This document shows positions 1 to 8,229 of a stretch of 50,275 nt of DNA, one piece after another. The notes under the pieces are model-generated. The model saw only the letters and a list, made by a program, of their open reading frames with translations. It did not search any database and was not told where the DNA came from. Every line of letters begins with the position of its first letter. Position 1 is the first letter of the stretch. This stretch comes from an uncultured Prevotellaceae bacterium (GTDB taxonomy: Bacteria > Bacteroidota > Bacteroidia > Bacteroidales > Bacteroidaceae), in the NCBI GenBank assembly GCA_900318795.1, contig ONLU01000024.1, positions 1 to 50,275 on the forward strand. Direction: 5' to 3'. The position numbers and the translations under genes were made by a program.

Positions 1-105
1 GGAAGCATCGTCAAATCTATTGTAGAACATTATAAGGGTGACTATAATGTCTTTATGGATGGAGATTGGACGGTCATTAGAGTATATTTACCAATAGCAA
101 TATAA
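1..105 (+). CDS. C-terminal fragment of a sensor histidine kinase (partial)
   Basis: Only the last 34 codons are inside the window, open from base 1 to the TAA at 103-105. The peptide starts GSIVKSIVEHYKG and ends VIRVYLPIAI, which matches the usual end of a HATPase_c domain: the final G-box helix followed by the last beta strand. The next gene begins one base after this stop and encodes a receiver-domain protein, so a kinase/regulator pair in one operon is the natural reading. The sensory part lies upstream and cannot be seen. A histidine-kinase-like ATPase with another role (for example a GHKL ATPase in a defence operon) is an alternative. Confidence 0.6.
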   Translation, partial: GSIVKSIVEHYKGDYNVFMDGDWTVIRVYLPIAI

Positions 106-106
106 T

Positions 107-1354
107 ATGGAACAGAAAGAAGAATACAATGTCATTTGGATAGATGACGAGTGGGACACCATCGGTAAGACATTCATACAGATTTGTGAGAAAAGACATA
201 AGATACATATCAAGGCATTCAAGACTCGTCGTGAGGGCATGGATGTGTTAGAACAGAATTTAAAGTTCTGGGATGCTGTGATATTGGATGCCAAGGCGTA
301 CAATAATTCTTCAACAAATGAAGTTGCTGATGTTGACGGGCTATATGAAGCCATCAAACAAATCGAAAGACTAAAGCTGAAACGGCATATTCCTTATTTT
401 GTTTTAACAAGGCAGCCTGACTTAATGGATGACAAAATGTTTGAAAAGTCTGTCGGGAAATTCTATAAAAAGAACGCAGAAGGGCAAAATCAGTTGATTA
501 CAGATTTGAAAAAAGAAGTTGGTAACTCACCACGCCATCAACTTAAGGTGTTCTACAATGATGTTATGGAACGATTGTACTCCCTTGATATTGAAGCAGG
601 GGAAGATGTCCTTAACATATTGGAGGCCATGCATTACCCTGACAGATACCCAGACTTTGAACCTGTTAACTATTATAATAAGTTACGTAAAATACTGGAA
701 TGGAATTTCAAAGAAGCAAATAAATATGGGATTATTCCAGATGAATGTATTGAAGATGGAGTGACGAATCTGAATCAAAGTTGTTGCTACCTATGTGGTT
801 TGAACTGTGATCACATCCATCTTCGTTATGGGGACGAAACTAAAAAGGAACGTATTGTCCCTAAACATATCAAGGACATGATGTTCTTGGTACTATATTT
901 GGGTAACATCAAATCGCATACGGCTAAATTGCCAAAGGATGACATCGATAGATTGGAAAGATATCTCAAAGATGAAGTAAGAAATTCTCGATATCTCATT
1001 TTTAGTTTAGCATTGCAAATATGCGAAATAACGATGTGGTTAGGAAGATATATGGACGAACACCCGAACAAGGAAGAAAATCTGAGAAAATGTGTAAGAC
1101 TTGAGGTGAAAGATTCGATAGACCAAGAGGACAAAATTGATTTGATTGGTGTCATTGAATTAGACAATGGTATCTATCATATAGGTTCTAAAGTGTGTTT
1201 GAATCCTATTTTTGTTAAACAGCGAGAATGGTTAGAAAAGGAAGTCAAGATAGTAAAGTATAGTGAGAATATCAATGATAAAACCAAAAATCAATATCCC
1301 TTTTTTGCTTCCAATATTCAATTAATTGAAGAGCAAGAAAATAGTTCCAAGTAG
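107..1354 (+). CDS. Response-regulator-like protein with N-terminal receiver domain and unknown output region
   Basis: 415 aa. Residues 1-145 read as a receiver domain: acidic pair D13/D14 in IWIDDEWD, likely phospho-acceptor D61 in AVILDAK, switch Thr T101 in YFVLTRQPD and conserved Lys K121 in GKFYKK. Residues 150-415 contain no DNA-binding, GGDEF, HD or LytTR signature I recognise. They are helical and charged, with a CCYLCGLNC cysteine cluster near residues 226-234 that might bind metal but lacks a standard spacing. The gene starts one base after the kinase fragment, so translational coupling is likely. Known: such pairs form phosphorelays. Inferred: the output acts by protein or nucleic-acid contact rather than by a classical HTH. 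Confidence 0.65.
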   Translation: MEQKEEYNVIWIDDEWDTIGKTFIQICEKRHKIHIKAFKTRREGMDVLEQNLKFWDAVILDAKAYNNSSTNEVADVDGLYEAIKQIERLKLKRHIPYFVLTRQPDLMDDKMFEKSVGKFYKKNAEGQNQLITDLKKEVGNSPRHQLKVFYNDVMERLYSLDIEAGEDVLNILEAMHYPDRYPDFEPVNYYNKLRKILEWNFKEANKYGIIPDECIEDGVTNLNQSCCYLCGLNCDHIHLRYGDETKKERIVPKHIKDMMFLVLYLGNIKSHTAKLPKDDIDRLERYLKDEVRNSRYLIFSLALQICEITMWLGRYMDEHPNKEENLRKCVRLEVKDSIDQEDKIDLIGVIELDNGIYHIGSKVCLNPIFVKQREWLEKEVKIVKYSENINDKTKNQYPFFASNIQLIEEQENSSK

Positions 1355-1382
1355 AACGGAACCGTTCACAAGGTTGTTTTTC

Positions 1383-1413
1383 TTGCAAGGTTGCAGAAAT
1401 CGCCTTAACTTTG
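1383..1413 (+). promoter_or_regulatory. Putative Bacteroidetes sigma-ABfr promoter
   Basis: A TAACTTTG -7 box lies at 1406-1413, with TTG at 1383-1385 about 20 bases upstream as the -33 element. It precedes the paralogue pair and helicase genes. Confidence 0.5.
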
Positions 1414-1482
1414 CAGCGTCAATCATCGATACCACCTCGAGATTGATGCTGCAAATGCTTTGTGGTGGGAACTAAACACAGG

Positions 1483-1938
1483 ATGACTACTATGATGAAC
1501 ACAGCACTCCAAGCAATCGTAACAAAGGCTCTGCCAGCACTCTCTGGCGAGCAAGTGACATACAACGCAGCAAAGAACGTATTCCTGTCACAGGGCTATA
1601 CCAGCGCAGCAGGGAACATGTACTACAAGGCGATTCGTTTGTCGAACAGACTGGTGGTCTATTACGACCTTGGACAGGGGTACGCTTATACCTTCCTCAA
1701 TGGCATCAAGCTATACTGCTTCGATGGACAGAAGGCGAACCTCATTGCACAGAAGTATTGGGGTGGTTGTGACTATCGCATCTTCAACGAGCAGTTTGCC
1801 AAAGAGCAAAGTATCTTGATGCTGAGCAACTTCCTGGTTGGTCAACTCAAGGCGCAAGGTGCACATGTGAGCAATCAAGAAATATTCTCCTTTGCCTACG
1901 ACATGATAGAGGAGACTCAACACAAGCAGTTAGCCTAA
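1483..1938 (+). CDS. Hypothetical protein, first of two tandem paralogues
   Basis: 151 aa from the ATG at 1483. A GTG at 1462 would add seven residues, but it is less likely because the ATG follows a leader resembling those of the two related starts downstream. No family is recognised. The core (NRLVVYYDLG..YTFLNGIKLYCFDGQK) aligns by eye with the next gene's DRIVILEKVG..WTYIDGIELYAFNGQK, followed in both by an acidic/helical tail of about 70 residues. Both look like small soluble alpha/beta proteins with no signal peptide or membrane segment. The gene is co-directional with the helicase, and the pair and helicase probably form one transcript from the promoter at 1383-1413. Confidence 0.6.
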   Translation: MTTMMNTALQAIVTKALPALSGEQVTYNAAKNVFLSQGYTSAAGNMYYKAIRLSNRLVVYYDLGQGYAYTFLNGIKLYCFDGQKANLIAQKYWGGCDYRIFNEQFAKEQSILMLSNFLVGQLKAQGAHVSNQEIFSFAYDMIEETQHKQLA

Positions 1939-1994
1939 GGGCTGTTGCTCGTTACCAAGATAACCCAAAGTTTAACCACTAAAACGATAGGATT

Positions 1995-2501
1995 ATGGCA
2001 ACACTGACCAAAGCAATCAACAAGAACCTGTTTGATAGCATACTGCCGACATTTGGCAACCCACGCGTTCATATCCCTGTATGGGATGACAGTCAGAAGA
2101 TGTTCATCTGCGATGAATACGAGAGTGGCAACGGGCACCGCTACTATCGCGGCATCCGCTTCTGCGACCGTATCGTCATTCTGGAGAAGGTAGGGCTATA
2201 CCATAGCTGGACCTACATCGACGGTATTGAACTCTATGCCTTCAACGGGCAGAAGATGGAGCTCATCCAGAAGCGCGACTACGATAAGGTGTTCCGCAAC
2301 GAGGATTTCATCCGTCAGGAGTCGGAGCAGATGGTCAAGGAATATCTGACTGGTGTGATGAAGATGCAGCGTATTAGTGTGCCTGCAGAGCAGATTGCCT
2401 TGCAGGCTCAGGACTTGATCAGCGGCTGCTACAAGAGTTTCCTCGCCCCAGACTTTAACACACGTTTAACCCAGATACTTCCCAAACTTGAACAGCGATA
2501 A
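1995..2501 (+). CDS. Hypothetical protein, second tandem paralogue
   Basis: 168 aa. It shares the conserved block GIELYAFNGQKMELIQ and the helical C-terminus with the preceding gene, so the two arose by local duplication; divergence is considerable, so the event is not recent. There is no signal peptide and no recognised domain. The start ATG lies 56 bases after the upstream stop. The stop lies four bases before the helicase ATG, which suggests translational coupling and a role connected with the helicase. No catalytic motif is visible, so function is left open. Confidence 0.6.
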   Translation: MATLTKAINKNLFDSILPTFGNPRVHIPVWDDSQKMFICDEYESGNGHRYYRGIRFCDRIVILEKVGLYHSWTYIDGIELYAFNGQKMELIQKRDYDKVFRNEDFIRQESEQMVKEYLTGVMKMQRISVPAEQIALQAQDLISGCYKSFLAPDFNTRLTQILPKLEQR

Positions 2502-2505
2502 GACT

Positions 2506-4551
2506 ATGGAAAACATGATCAACACAGAGAACAAGCAGCAGGTGATGGCTTTTGAACTGATTGCCAACACGAACAGTAGTTTCTTCCTGACCGGTAGGGC
2601 AGGAACAGGTAAGACCACCTTCCTCCGTAAGGTGCAGCAGTTGGTGGATAAGCAGTTCATTACATTGGCTCCAACGGGTGTAGCAGCTATTCTGGCAGGT
2701 GGCGATACCATCCATTCGTTCTTCGGACTGCCTATGGATGTCTGCACACCAGGCACAATGGGGAAGATGAACGAGGCTCGTATTCTGACGCTTCTTCACA
2801 CCGACACTATCATTATAGATGAGGTATCGATGGTGCGTTGCGACATCATTGATGCCATTGACTATACGATGCGGAAGACACTGCGATCGTCACTACCCTT
2901 TGGTGGCAAGCAGATTATCTTCGTGGGCGACATGTTCCAGTTGCCGCCAGTGGCCAGTAGGAGAGAAGAGAAAGAGTTGCTTCGCGACCTCTACCATACG
3001 GATGACTTCTTTTTCTACAAGGCTGATGTTATCAAGCGGATGCGGCTGGTGAAGATTGAGTTCCAGAAGGTGTACCGACAGGAGGACGGCCAGTTCCTAC
3101 AGATACTGGAGAACGTGCGGCTGAACAAGACGACACCGGAGAACCTGATGCACCTGAACGAGCGGGTCTGTCAGCCTACGAAAGAGGACGGGATGGTCAT
3201 CACGCTGGCCTCAGTCAACAAAACGGCTGACAACATCAATCAGCAGCAGTTGGCAGCGATTGACAGCGAGGAGTACACCTACGAGGGCACGGTGACGGGA
3301 AAATTCGAGGAAAAGCGGCTCCCTGTGGACATGACCCTGAAGCTGAAGGTGGGGGCTCAGGTGATGTTCACCCGCAACGACCAGCAGAGGCGATGGGCAA
3401 ACGGAACTATCGGCACCGTGACGAAACTGAGCAAGGACGAGATACAGGTGACAACGGACGGTGGAATGACCTATGTGGTGCCTAACTGCTCGTGGGAGTC
3501 GTATAGCTATGAGTATGACCGCGAGAGCCGCAAGATGAAGAAGGAACTTCAAGGCACTTTCACGCAGTATCCGCTCCGACTGGCTTGGGCTATCACGGTA
3601 CATAAAAGCCAAGGTATGACCTTCGACAAACTATACCTTGATCTAAGCCGAGGAATGTTTGCGGCAGGACAGCTCTATGTGGCACTGAGCCGTGTACGCT
3701 CGTTGGGAGGACTATACCTCTCTCGTCCTATCATCCCACAGTATGCCCATACCAGTCGCGAGGTGTTGGCTTATGCCTGTGGCTACAATGACGAGCAGGC
3801 CATCAGTAGCGAGATAGAGAGCGGCAAGGCGGTGTATCAGTTGCTGAGCCATCACGACTACGATGAGGCTGCACGGCAGTATCTCTTGCTGGTGCAGAAG
3901 AAGGCGGAGGGTGGTGACATCAAGGAAGCCATGCAGCAGACAAAGCGGTTTCTCGATACCGTCATCTGTGACGAGGAATTGTTTGGGTGTATCAGTGAGG
4001 TGCCAGCATCACTGAAGGAGGCAGACCATTGGGCACCGCGGTTCTTGGTAGCACTGCTGAGTCTCTATGCAGGACGATATGAACAGGCTTTGCAGTATGT
4101 GGATAGTGTGTTGGCACAACACCAGTGTCAGGAGGCACTTTATGTGAAGTCCCGTTGTCTTGCCAAGATGGAGCGCTACGAGGAGGCAGATGCCGTGAAC
4201 GTACTGATGGGTGATGTGTTTGACATGTCAACACCTGATGCCAAAGTGCTCTATTCGATAGCCATGCTCAACGAACTGCACATCGGAGACCCGGGGCTGA
4301 ACCTGATGCAGGAACTGATTAAGGCCAAGCCCAAGTACGACAAGGGCATCCTATCGCTCCGTATGCTGATGAAGCGGAAGGGACTGGTACTGGTGAAGAA
4401 GAACGACGAGCCGCGAGAACTGGTGGATGACTTCAACAGCGACATGCCTGATGAGGAGTTTACCCAAAAGCTGCAAACAGCTCGCGAGAAAGCGCCCAAG
4501 GCTGTGGACTACCTGCTTCGACTGATTAAGAAGCAGGAGTTCACAGAGTGA
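2506..4551 (+). CDS. PIF1/RecD-like superfamily 1B DNA helicase with C-terminal helical-repeat region
   Basis: 681 aa from ATG 2506; a TTG at 2488 is in frame but would overlap the upstream gene. Motif I is GRAGTGKT (G30-T37), motif II IIIDEVSM (D105, E106), motif III GDMFQLPPV (from G141), motif V around H366-KSQG and motif VI YVALSRVRS (from Y391). Together these define a PIF1/RecD2-type SF1B helicase. Residues about 430-681 add a helical, TPR-like segment (EQALQYVDSVLA, ALYVKSRCLAKMERYEEA) that may bind partners. ATP-dependent 5'-3' DNA unwinding is expected from the family. The two paralogous genes immediately upstream are the best candidates for partners. All core motifs are intact. Confidence 0.85.
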   Translation: MENMINTENKQQVMAFELIANTNSSFFLTGRAGTGKTTFLRKVQQLVDKQFITLAPTGVAAILAGGDTIHSFFGLPMDVCTPGTMGKMNEARILTLLHTDTIIIDEVSMVRCDIIDAIDYTMRKTLRSSLPFGGKQIIFVGDMFQLPPVASRREEKELLRDLYHTDDFFFYKADVIKRMRLVKIEFQKVYRQEDGQFLQILENVRLNKTTPENLMHLNERVCQPTKEDGMVITLASVNKTADNINQQQLAAIDSEEYTYEGTVTGKFEEKRLPVDMTLKLKVGAQVMFTRNDQQRRWANGTIGTVTKLSKDEIQVTTDGGMTYVVPNCSWESYSYEYDRESRKMKKELQGTFTQYPLRLAWAITVHKSQGMTFDKLYLDLSRGMFAAGQLYVALSRVRSLGGLYLSRPIIPQYAHTSREVLAYACGYNDEQAISSEIESGKAVYQLLSHHDYDEAARQYLLLVQKKAEGGDIKEAMQQTKRFLDTVICDEELFGCISEVPASLKEADHWAPRFLVALLSLYAGRYEQALQYVDSVLAQHQCQEALYVKSRCLAKMERYEEADAVNVLMGDVFDMSTPDAKVLYSIAMLNELHIGDPGLNLMQELIKAKPKYDKGILSLRMLMKRKGLVLVKKNDEPRELVDDFNSDMPDEEFTQKLQTAREKAPKAVDYLLRLIKKQEFTE

Positions 4552-4610
4552 ACAAACTCTATCAGATCAACTACCAAGACTAAGGATAACAAACACCAAA
4601 CTAAACTACT

Positions 4611-5135
4611 ATGACAAACACAAACAAAGAAAACCAATGTCCTTACGAAGTCCTCGTAAAGGAAGTAAAGGAAAGAATCCGAAAGCTGAAGGAATATGGC
4701 ATAAGTGAGAAGGCGTTGTCCTCTCTCATAGAGACAGAACAGCCTTTACTCAAACTGACAGTCAGCAGGGACTATAGGTTATACCTTGGAGAACAGCGAG
4801 TGGAAGTTCGCATGGAGCCATTACTGAAGGCCCTGTATCTGCTGTTCCTGCGCCATCCAGAAGGAATCATCTTCAAGGATCTTCCTGACTACAGACAGGA
4901 GTTGGCAAAGATCTACTCAGATGTCAGACCTTGGGGACTATCTGATAGAGCCTTGCAGAGTATCGAAGACGTAACGAATCCGATGCTGAACTCCATCAAT
5001 GAGAAGTGTGCTAGAATCAAGAAAACTTTTCTTGGCGTGATGGGAAGTGATATAGCAGAACACTATTTTATAAAAGGTACACGCGGAAAAACTAAGGGGA
5101 TTACCCTGCCACGTGACTTAGTTCTTTGGGAATAG
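4611..5135 (+). CDS. Hypothetical protein with possible winged-helix domain
   Basis: 174 aa; ATG chosen after an ACCAAACTAAACTACT leader that resembles those of the upstream genes. The N-terminal 40 residues are charged and helical (VKEVKERIRKLKEYGISEKA). Residues about 60-174 (LKALYLLFLRHPEGI, then INEKCARIKKTF and a basic hairpin-like GTRGKTKGITLPRDL) have the helix-helix-beta-hairpin flavour of an OmpR-type winged helix. That is pattern recognition, not a demonstrated match. It sits 59 bases after the helicase and may be co-transcribed. It may be a DNA-binding regulator of the cluster; the alternative is an uncharacterised Bacteroidetes family. Confidence 0.55.
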   Translation: MTNTNKENQCPYEVLVKEVKERIRKLKEYGISEKALSSLIETEQPLLKLTVSRDYRLYLGEQRVEVRMEPLLKALYLLFLRHPEGIIFKDLPDYRQELAKIYSDVRPWGLSDRALQSIEDVTNPMLNSINEKCARIKKTFLGVMGSDIAEHYFIKGTRGKTKGITLPRDLVLWE

Positions 5136-5194
5136 AATGCTTATTTCACAAGGCTTGTGAGTCTGTTTCGCTTCTTTATGTGAAAAAGAAATGC

Positions 5195-5202
5195 TATTTT
5201 TG
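5195..5202 (+). promoter_or_regulatory. Putative -7 box upstream of dnaB
   Basis: TATTTTTG fits TAnnTTTG and lies 17 bases before the dnaB ATG. No convincing TTTG -33 element was seen. Confidence 0.45.
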
Positions 5203-5219
5203 CAAAAAAAGTAAACTAT

Positions 5220-6779
5220 ATGCCAGGACAAAGATACCAAAATCGACGCGGCCAGACTGCAAACGGTCAGTTATCATTGGACTTCGCGTATGGTCATGTT
5301 CAGCCTCAGGCTCTTGAGGTTGAAAAGGCCGTGCTAGGAGCATTGATGATTGACCGCGATGCATATATGGAAGTATGTGAGGTGCTGCATGTGGAAAGTT
5401 TCTACGAGCCTCGAAACCAGAAAATATATGCAGCTATCCAACAGTTGAGCATGGAAGAGAAGCCGGTGGATGTGCTGACTGTGACGGAGCAACTGTCGAA
5501 AATGGGAACACTTGAAGAGGTCGGTGGTCCTGGGTATGTGGCTGAACTTAGTTCGAGAGTGGCAACGTCTGCTAATATTGGGTATCATGCCAATATCGTG
5601 GCAGAGAAATATCTGTCGAGGCAATTGATTTCATATACAAGCACTATTGGCGCCAAGGCTTTCGATGAGACCTACGATGTGAATGATGTTATTCAGGAGG
5701 CTGAGAGTATTCTGTTCGACATAGCTCACAAAAACATGAAGAAGGACTACACCTCAGTAGATCCTTTGATTGAGGAAGCGACAAAAATCATGCTGGCATC
5801 GGCTGGCAATAATGGTGGTGTGACAGGCATCTCAACAGGTTACTATCGCCTTGATGACGTAACGAGCGGATGGCAAAATTCTGATTTGGTCATCATTGCA
5901 GGAAGACCGGCAATGGGTAAAACAGCCTTTGCTTTGTCAATGGCAAAGAATATTGCAGCTGATCAGCATATCCCTATGGCATTCTTCTCTTTGGAGATGT
6001 CTGGAGTTCAACTGACGAATCGCTTGATATCCAATGCGTGTGAAATTGGCGGTAAAAAGATTCTAAATGGCAATCTTGACCAAACAGATTGGGATAGGTT
6101 TGATAAGAGGATTAATAATCTGATAGGTGCGCCCCTCTATATTGACGACACCCCAGGCTTGTCTGTTTTTGAACTGAACACAAAAGCACGTCGTTTGGTG
6201 AATGAGCATCAGATAAAGTTGATCATGATAGACTATCTGCAGCTGATGAATGCCAATGGGATGCGGTTCAACAATCGCCAAGAAGAGGTGTCAAATATCT
6301 CACGTTCGCTAAAGGGACTTGCCAAAGAACTGAATATCCCTATTATTGCACTGAGTCAGCTAAACCGTGGTGTAGAGGGAAGAGAGGGAGCAGAGGGTAA
6401 ACGTCCGATGCTATCAGACCTTAGGGAATCGGGAGCTATAGAGCAGGATGCAGATATGGTAGTATTTGTTCATCGCCCGGAATACTATCATCTGTATGAG
6501 TCTTCAGATGGTACTATTGATTATCGTGGCAAGGCCGAAATCATTATAGCGAAACACAGAAAAGGTGCTACTGATATTGTCTTGCTTGATTTCAAGGGAG
6601 AGTTTACACGCTTTGAGAATCCGGAGGATAATTCACTGGGAGATCTTCCATTGACTGAAGGTGGTGAAATAAGAGGTGACAAACTAAATGATGAGAATAA
6701 TCAGCCTGTAGGGGTAGATTCTTTTGGTGATGCGCCAATTACGCTTCCACCTCCTATAAACGAAGCCGCACCATATTAA
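5220..6779 (+). CDS. dnaB: Replicative DNA helicase DnaB
   Basis: 519 aa, full length and without intein. An N-terminal helical collar/primase-interaction domain (LEVEKAVLGALMIDRDA) is followed by a RecA-like motor: Walker A GRPAMGKTAF (K234, T235), FFSLEMSG (H1a), Walker B IMIDYLQLM, ALSQLNRGVEGR (H3) and LRESGAIEQDADMVVF with the arginine-finger region. The hexamer unwinds DNA at the replication fork. ATG 5220 lies close behind the TATTTTTG box. The C-terminal ~50 residues (after FTRFENPED) are acidic and probably disordered. The next ORF starts one base after its stop, so this gene heads a short operon. Confidence 0.97.
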   Translation: MPGQRYQNRRGQTANGQLSLDFAYGHVQPQALEVEKAVLGALMIDRDAYMEVCEVLHVESFYEPRNQKIYAAIQQLSMEEKPVDVLTVTEQLSKMGTLEEVGGPGYVAELSSRVATSANIGYHANIVAEKYLSRQLISYTSTIGAKAFDETYDVNDVIQEAESILFDIAHKNMKKDYTSVDPLIEEATKIMLASAGNNGGVTGISTGYYRLDDVTSGWQNSDLVIIAGRPAMGKTAFALSMAKNIAADQHIPMAFFSLEMSGVQLTNRLISNACEIGGKKILNGNLDQTDWDRFDKRINNLIGAPLYIDDTPGLSVFELNTKARRLVNEHQIKLIMIDYLQLMNANGMRFNNRQEEVSNISRSLKGLAKELNIPIIALSQLNRGVEGREGAEGKRPMLSDLRESGAIEQDADMVVFVHRPEYYHLYESSDGTIDYRGKAEIIIAKHRKGATDIVLLDFKGEFTRFENPEDNSLGDLPLTEGGEIRGDKLNDENNQPVGVDSFGDAPITLPPPINEAAPY

Positions 6780-6780
6780 T

Positions 6781-7050
6781 ATGAGTATAGAGAACGTAAT
6801 AGACAGAGTCATCATGTCTCAGCAGACGATAGAGATTGAGTACTGCACACGAAGTGGACATGTTTTTGCCTGTGAAATTACCGCCATAGGCTATTCTCAA
6901 TACTATGGCGGCGGGTATATTGTGGCTCGTAGAACAGACATAGGTGAAGACAGGACATTCAAGGTGAGTAGAATCGTGAGTGTCAACGGTCATTACTTCT
7001 CGCGTATCTTCTGGCAACAGATTGGTGATGAGTTTAAGAGAATATACTAA
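6781..7050 (+). CDS. Small WYL-like domain protein
   Basis: 89 aa, starting one base after the dnaB stop, so probably coupled. The sequence IEIEYCTRSGHVFACEITAIGY...YIVARR...RTFKVSRIVSV follows the beta-barrel layout of WYL domains (Y..R.G, a central YxVA strand and a terminal RTFxxxRI). WYL domains usually bind nucleic acid or nucleotide ligands and sit next to an HTH. Here there is no HTH, so this is a solitary domain. The resemblance is by eye and its role is unknown; the position after the replicative helicase suggests but does not prove a DNA-related function. Confidence 0.55.
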   Translation: MSIENVIDRVIMSQQTIEIEYCTRSGHVFACEITAIGYSQYYGGGYIVARRTDIGEDRTFKVSRIVSVNGHYFSRIFWQQIGDEFKRIY

Positions 7051-7639
7051 TTCAAAAAACTGGAAAATGCTTTGGCATCTATTATGGGTTACGTTAATTG
7101 TAGTGATTTACAATCTGTATCGCTACTATCATGAGGACAATAGCTGTGAAAATAGTCCTGTAGAAACAGATACGTCAGACAACATTCAAAAAGAAACGAA
7201 TATGGAAGAAACGATTAGCACAAGGCAATTAGCTCTGAACACAATTGAACATATTGGGAGTGAGCCCAAGTACACAGAAGAAGGCTATATTCAGTTTGAG
7301 TATCAAGGTGTGATATTCTTGATGGAAACAGCCAACGACTGTATGTTCGTAAATCTGATATGGCCTTGGTGCCATAGTTTCTCGAAGTTCGATATAGACG
7401 AGTTTGCGAGGGTACGTCAGGTGGTGAACGACATCAACATGCGAGGACTGGTTTCCGTCTTTTATAGCATTACGGATTCGGATGATGTGGCAATACATAT
7501 CAAGAAGAATTTCTTGTTTGTCCCACAGATACCAAACTTAGAAGAATACCTGAGACTTATGCTGGATAGTTTTTTCAGAACAGCCAGGACATTAGACTTG
7601 GAGATAGAGAAATGCAGATTACAGGAATGTGAGCGATAA
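7028..7639 (+). CDS. Hypothetical membrane-anchored protein, YbjN/chaperone-like soluble domain
   Basis: 203 aa from ATG 7028, which overlaps the WYL-like gene by 23 bases; ATG 7067 would remove the overlap and put the membrane segment at the N-terminus. A single transmembrane helix (MLWHLLWVTLIVVIYNLY) is followed by an acidic linker. A domain of about 140 residues follows (YIQFEYQGVIFLMETANDC, FARVRQVVNDINMRGLVSVFY, LEEYLRLMLDSFF) whose alternating strands and two helices recall YbjN-like or type III secretion chaperone-like folds. That assignment is tentative. The soluble part probably faces the periplasm. Confidence 0.5.
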   Translation: MSLREYTNSKNWKMLWHLLWVTLIVVIYNLYRYYHEDNSCENSPVETDTSDNIQKETNMEETISTRQLALNTIEHIGSEPKYTEEGYIQFEYQGVIFLMETANDCMFVNLIWPWCHSFSKFDIDEFARVRQVVNDINMRGLVSVFYSITDSDDVAIHIKKNFLFVPQIPNLEEYLRLMLDSFFRTARTLDLEIEKCRLQECER

Positions 7640-7656
7640 CTTTGAGATTTATTTAT

Positions 7657-7664
7657 TAACTTTG
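7657..7664 (+). promoter_or_regulatory. Putative -7 box (TAACTTTG)
   Basis: TAACTTTG lies 17 bases upstream of the small frameshifted ORF. A second copy of the same octamer lies at 7637-7644, overlapping the end of the preceding gene. Confidence 0.35.
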
Positions 7665-7681
7665 CATCAAAAAGAAAAACG

Positions 7682-7844
7682 ATGGGTAAAATAAAGATGT
7701 TAGGGGCACTGGCCGGAGAAATTGCTGAATGTATGTATCCTATTTCAAATGACATAAGCAGAACGATGTGACTCCATCCTAACAGAGGACTTGAGAGAGA
7801 TTAAGGATAGATTCTGCGAATTCATTGAGAAGCGAAAAGGATAA
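7682..7844 (+). pseudogene. Small ORF with apparent frameshift
   Basis: From ATG 7682 a 29-codon ORF (MGKIKMLGALAGEIAECM...) ends at TGA 7769-7771. The reading frame then continues without a start in another frame as CDSILTEDLREIKDRFCEF to TAA 7842-7844. The only stretch where both frames are open is 7758-7771. A single-base indel there would restore a protein of about 53 residues. It follows a good -7 box, so it may once have been expressed. No homologue is recognised. Alternatives: a sequencing indel, or a genuine 29-residue peptide. Confidence 0.35.
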
Positions 7845-7883
7845 TCTATTCGTTTACTAACATTAGTTCAATCAGATTATAAG

Positions 7884-8129
7884 ATGAAAACTATAGTAAT
7901 TGTATATGCTGTTTCATGGCTGATTTTACTTTTTGTGTATATAATCAGCCTGTTTCAAAACAAGAAGTCCAAGAAAAAGGATGATGCTTTTGAGAAATTT
8001 CTGAATAAGCACAAAAGTACGAAGGAAAAGATTCTGGACAAATTAGTCTATGTCATTATGATTGTGTTTGCTCCTCTTGTAGTTTTTGTCATTCCATACA
8101 TTCTTATCAGGAATATGAAAACTAAGTGA
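7884..8129 (+). CDS. Small two-transmembrane-helix protein
   Basis: 81 aa. One hydrophobic helix spans residues 3-24 (IVIVYAVSWLILLFVYII) and a second about 55-75 (VYVIMIVFAPLVVFVIPYI), separated by a very basic loop rich in Lys (NKKSKKKDD). By the positive-inside rule the loop is cytoplasmic. No family is recognised. The base composition is as AT-rich as that of the neighbouring small ORF. Not obviously part of an operon. Confidence 0.5.
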   Translation: MKTIVIVYAVSWLILLFVYIISLFQNKKSKKKDDAFEKFLNKHKSTKEKILDKLVYVIMIVFAPLVVFVIPYILIRNMKTK

Positions 8130-8194
8130 AGCGGGGGTGTCTTAAAAAAGAATAAAATTTACAAAAGAATGCAATGAAAGTGAGAAGAAAGCGT

Positions 8195-8202
8195 TACTTT
8201 TG
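8195..8202 (+). promoter_or_regulatory. Putative -7 box upstream of the GHMP kinase
   Basis: TACTTTTG lies 27 bases before ATG 8230. It also rules out the in-frame upstream TTG at 8200 as the start, since that overlaps the box. Confidence 0.5.
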
Positions 8203-8229
8203 CAAAAAGCCTTTGCCAATAGGTTTGGA

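Noticed and set aside
5220-6779. Possible intein or truncation in DnaB
   Set aside because: Walker A, H1a, Walker B and H3 motifs follow at normal spacing with no insertion.
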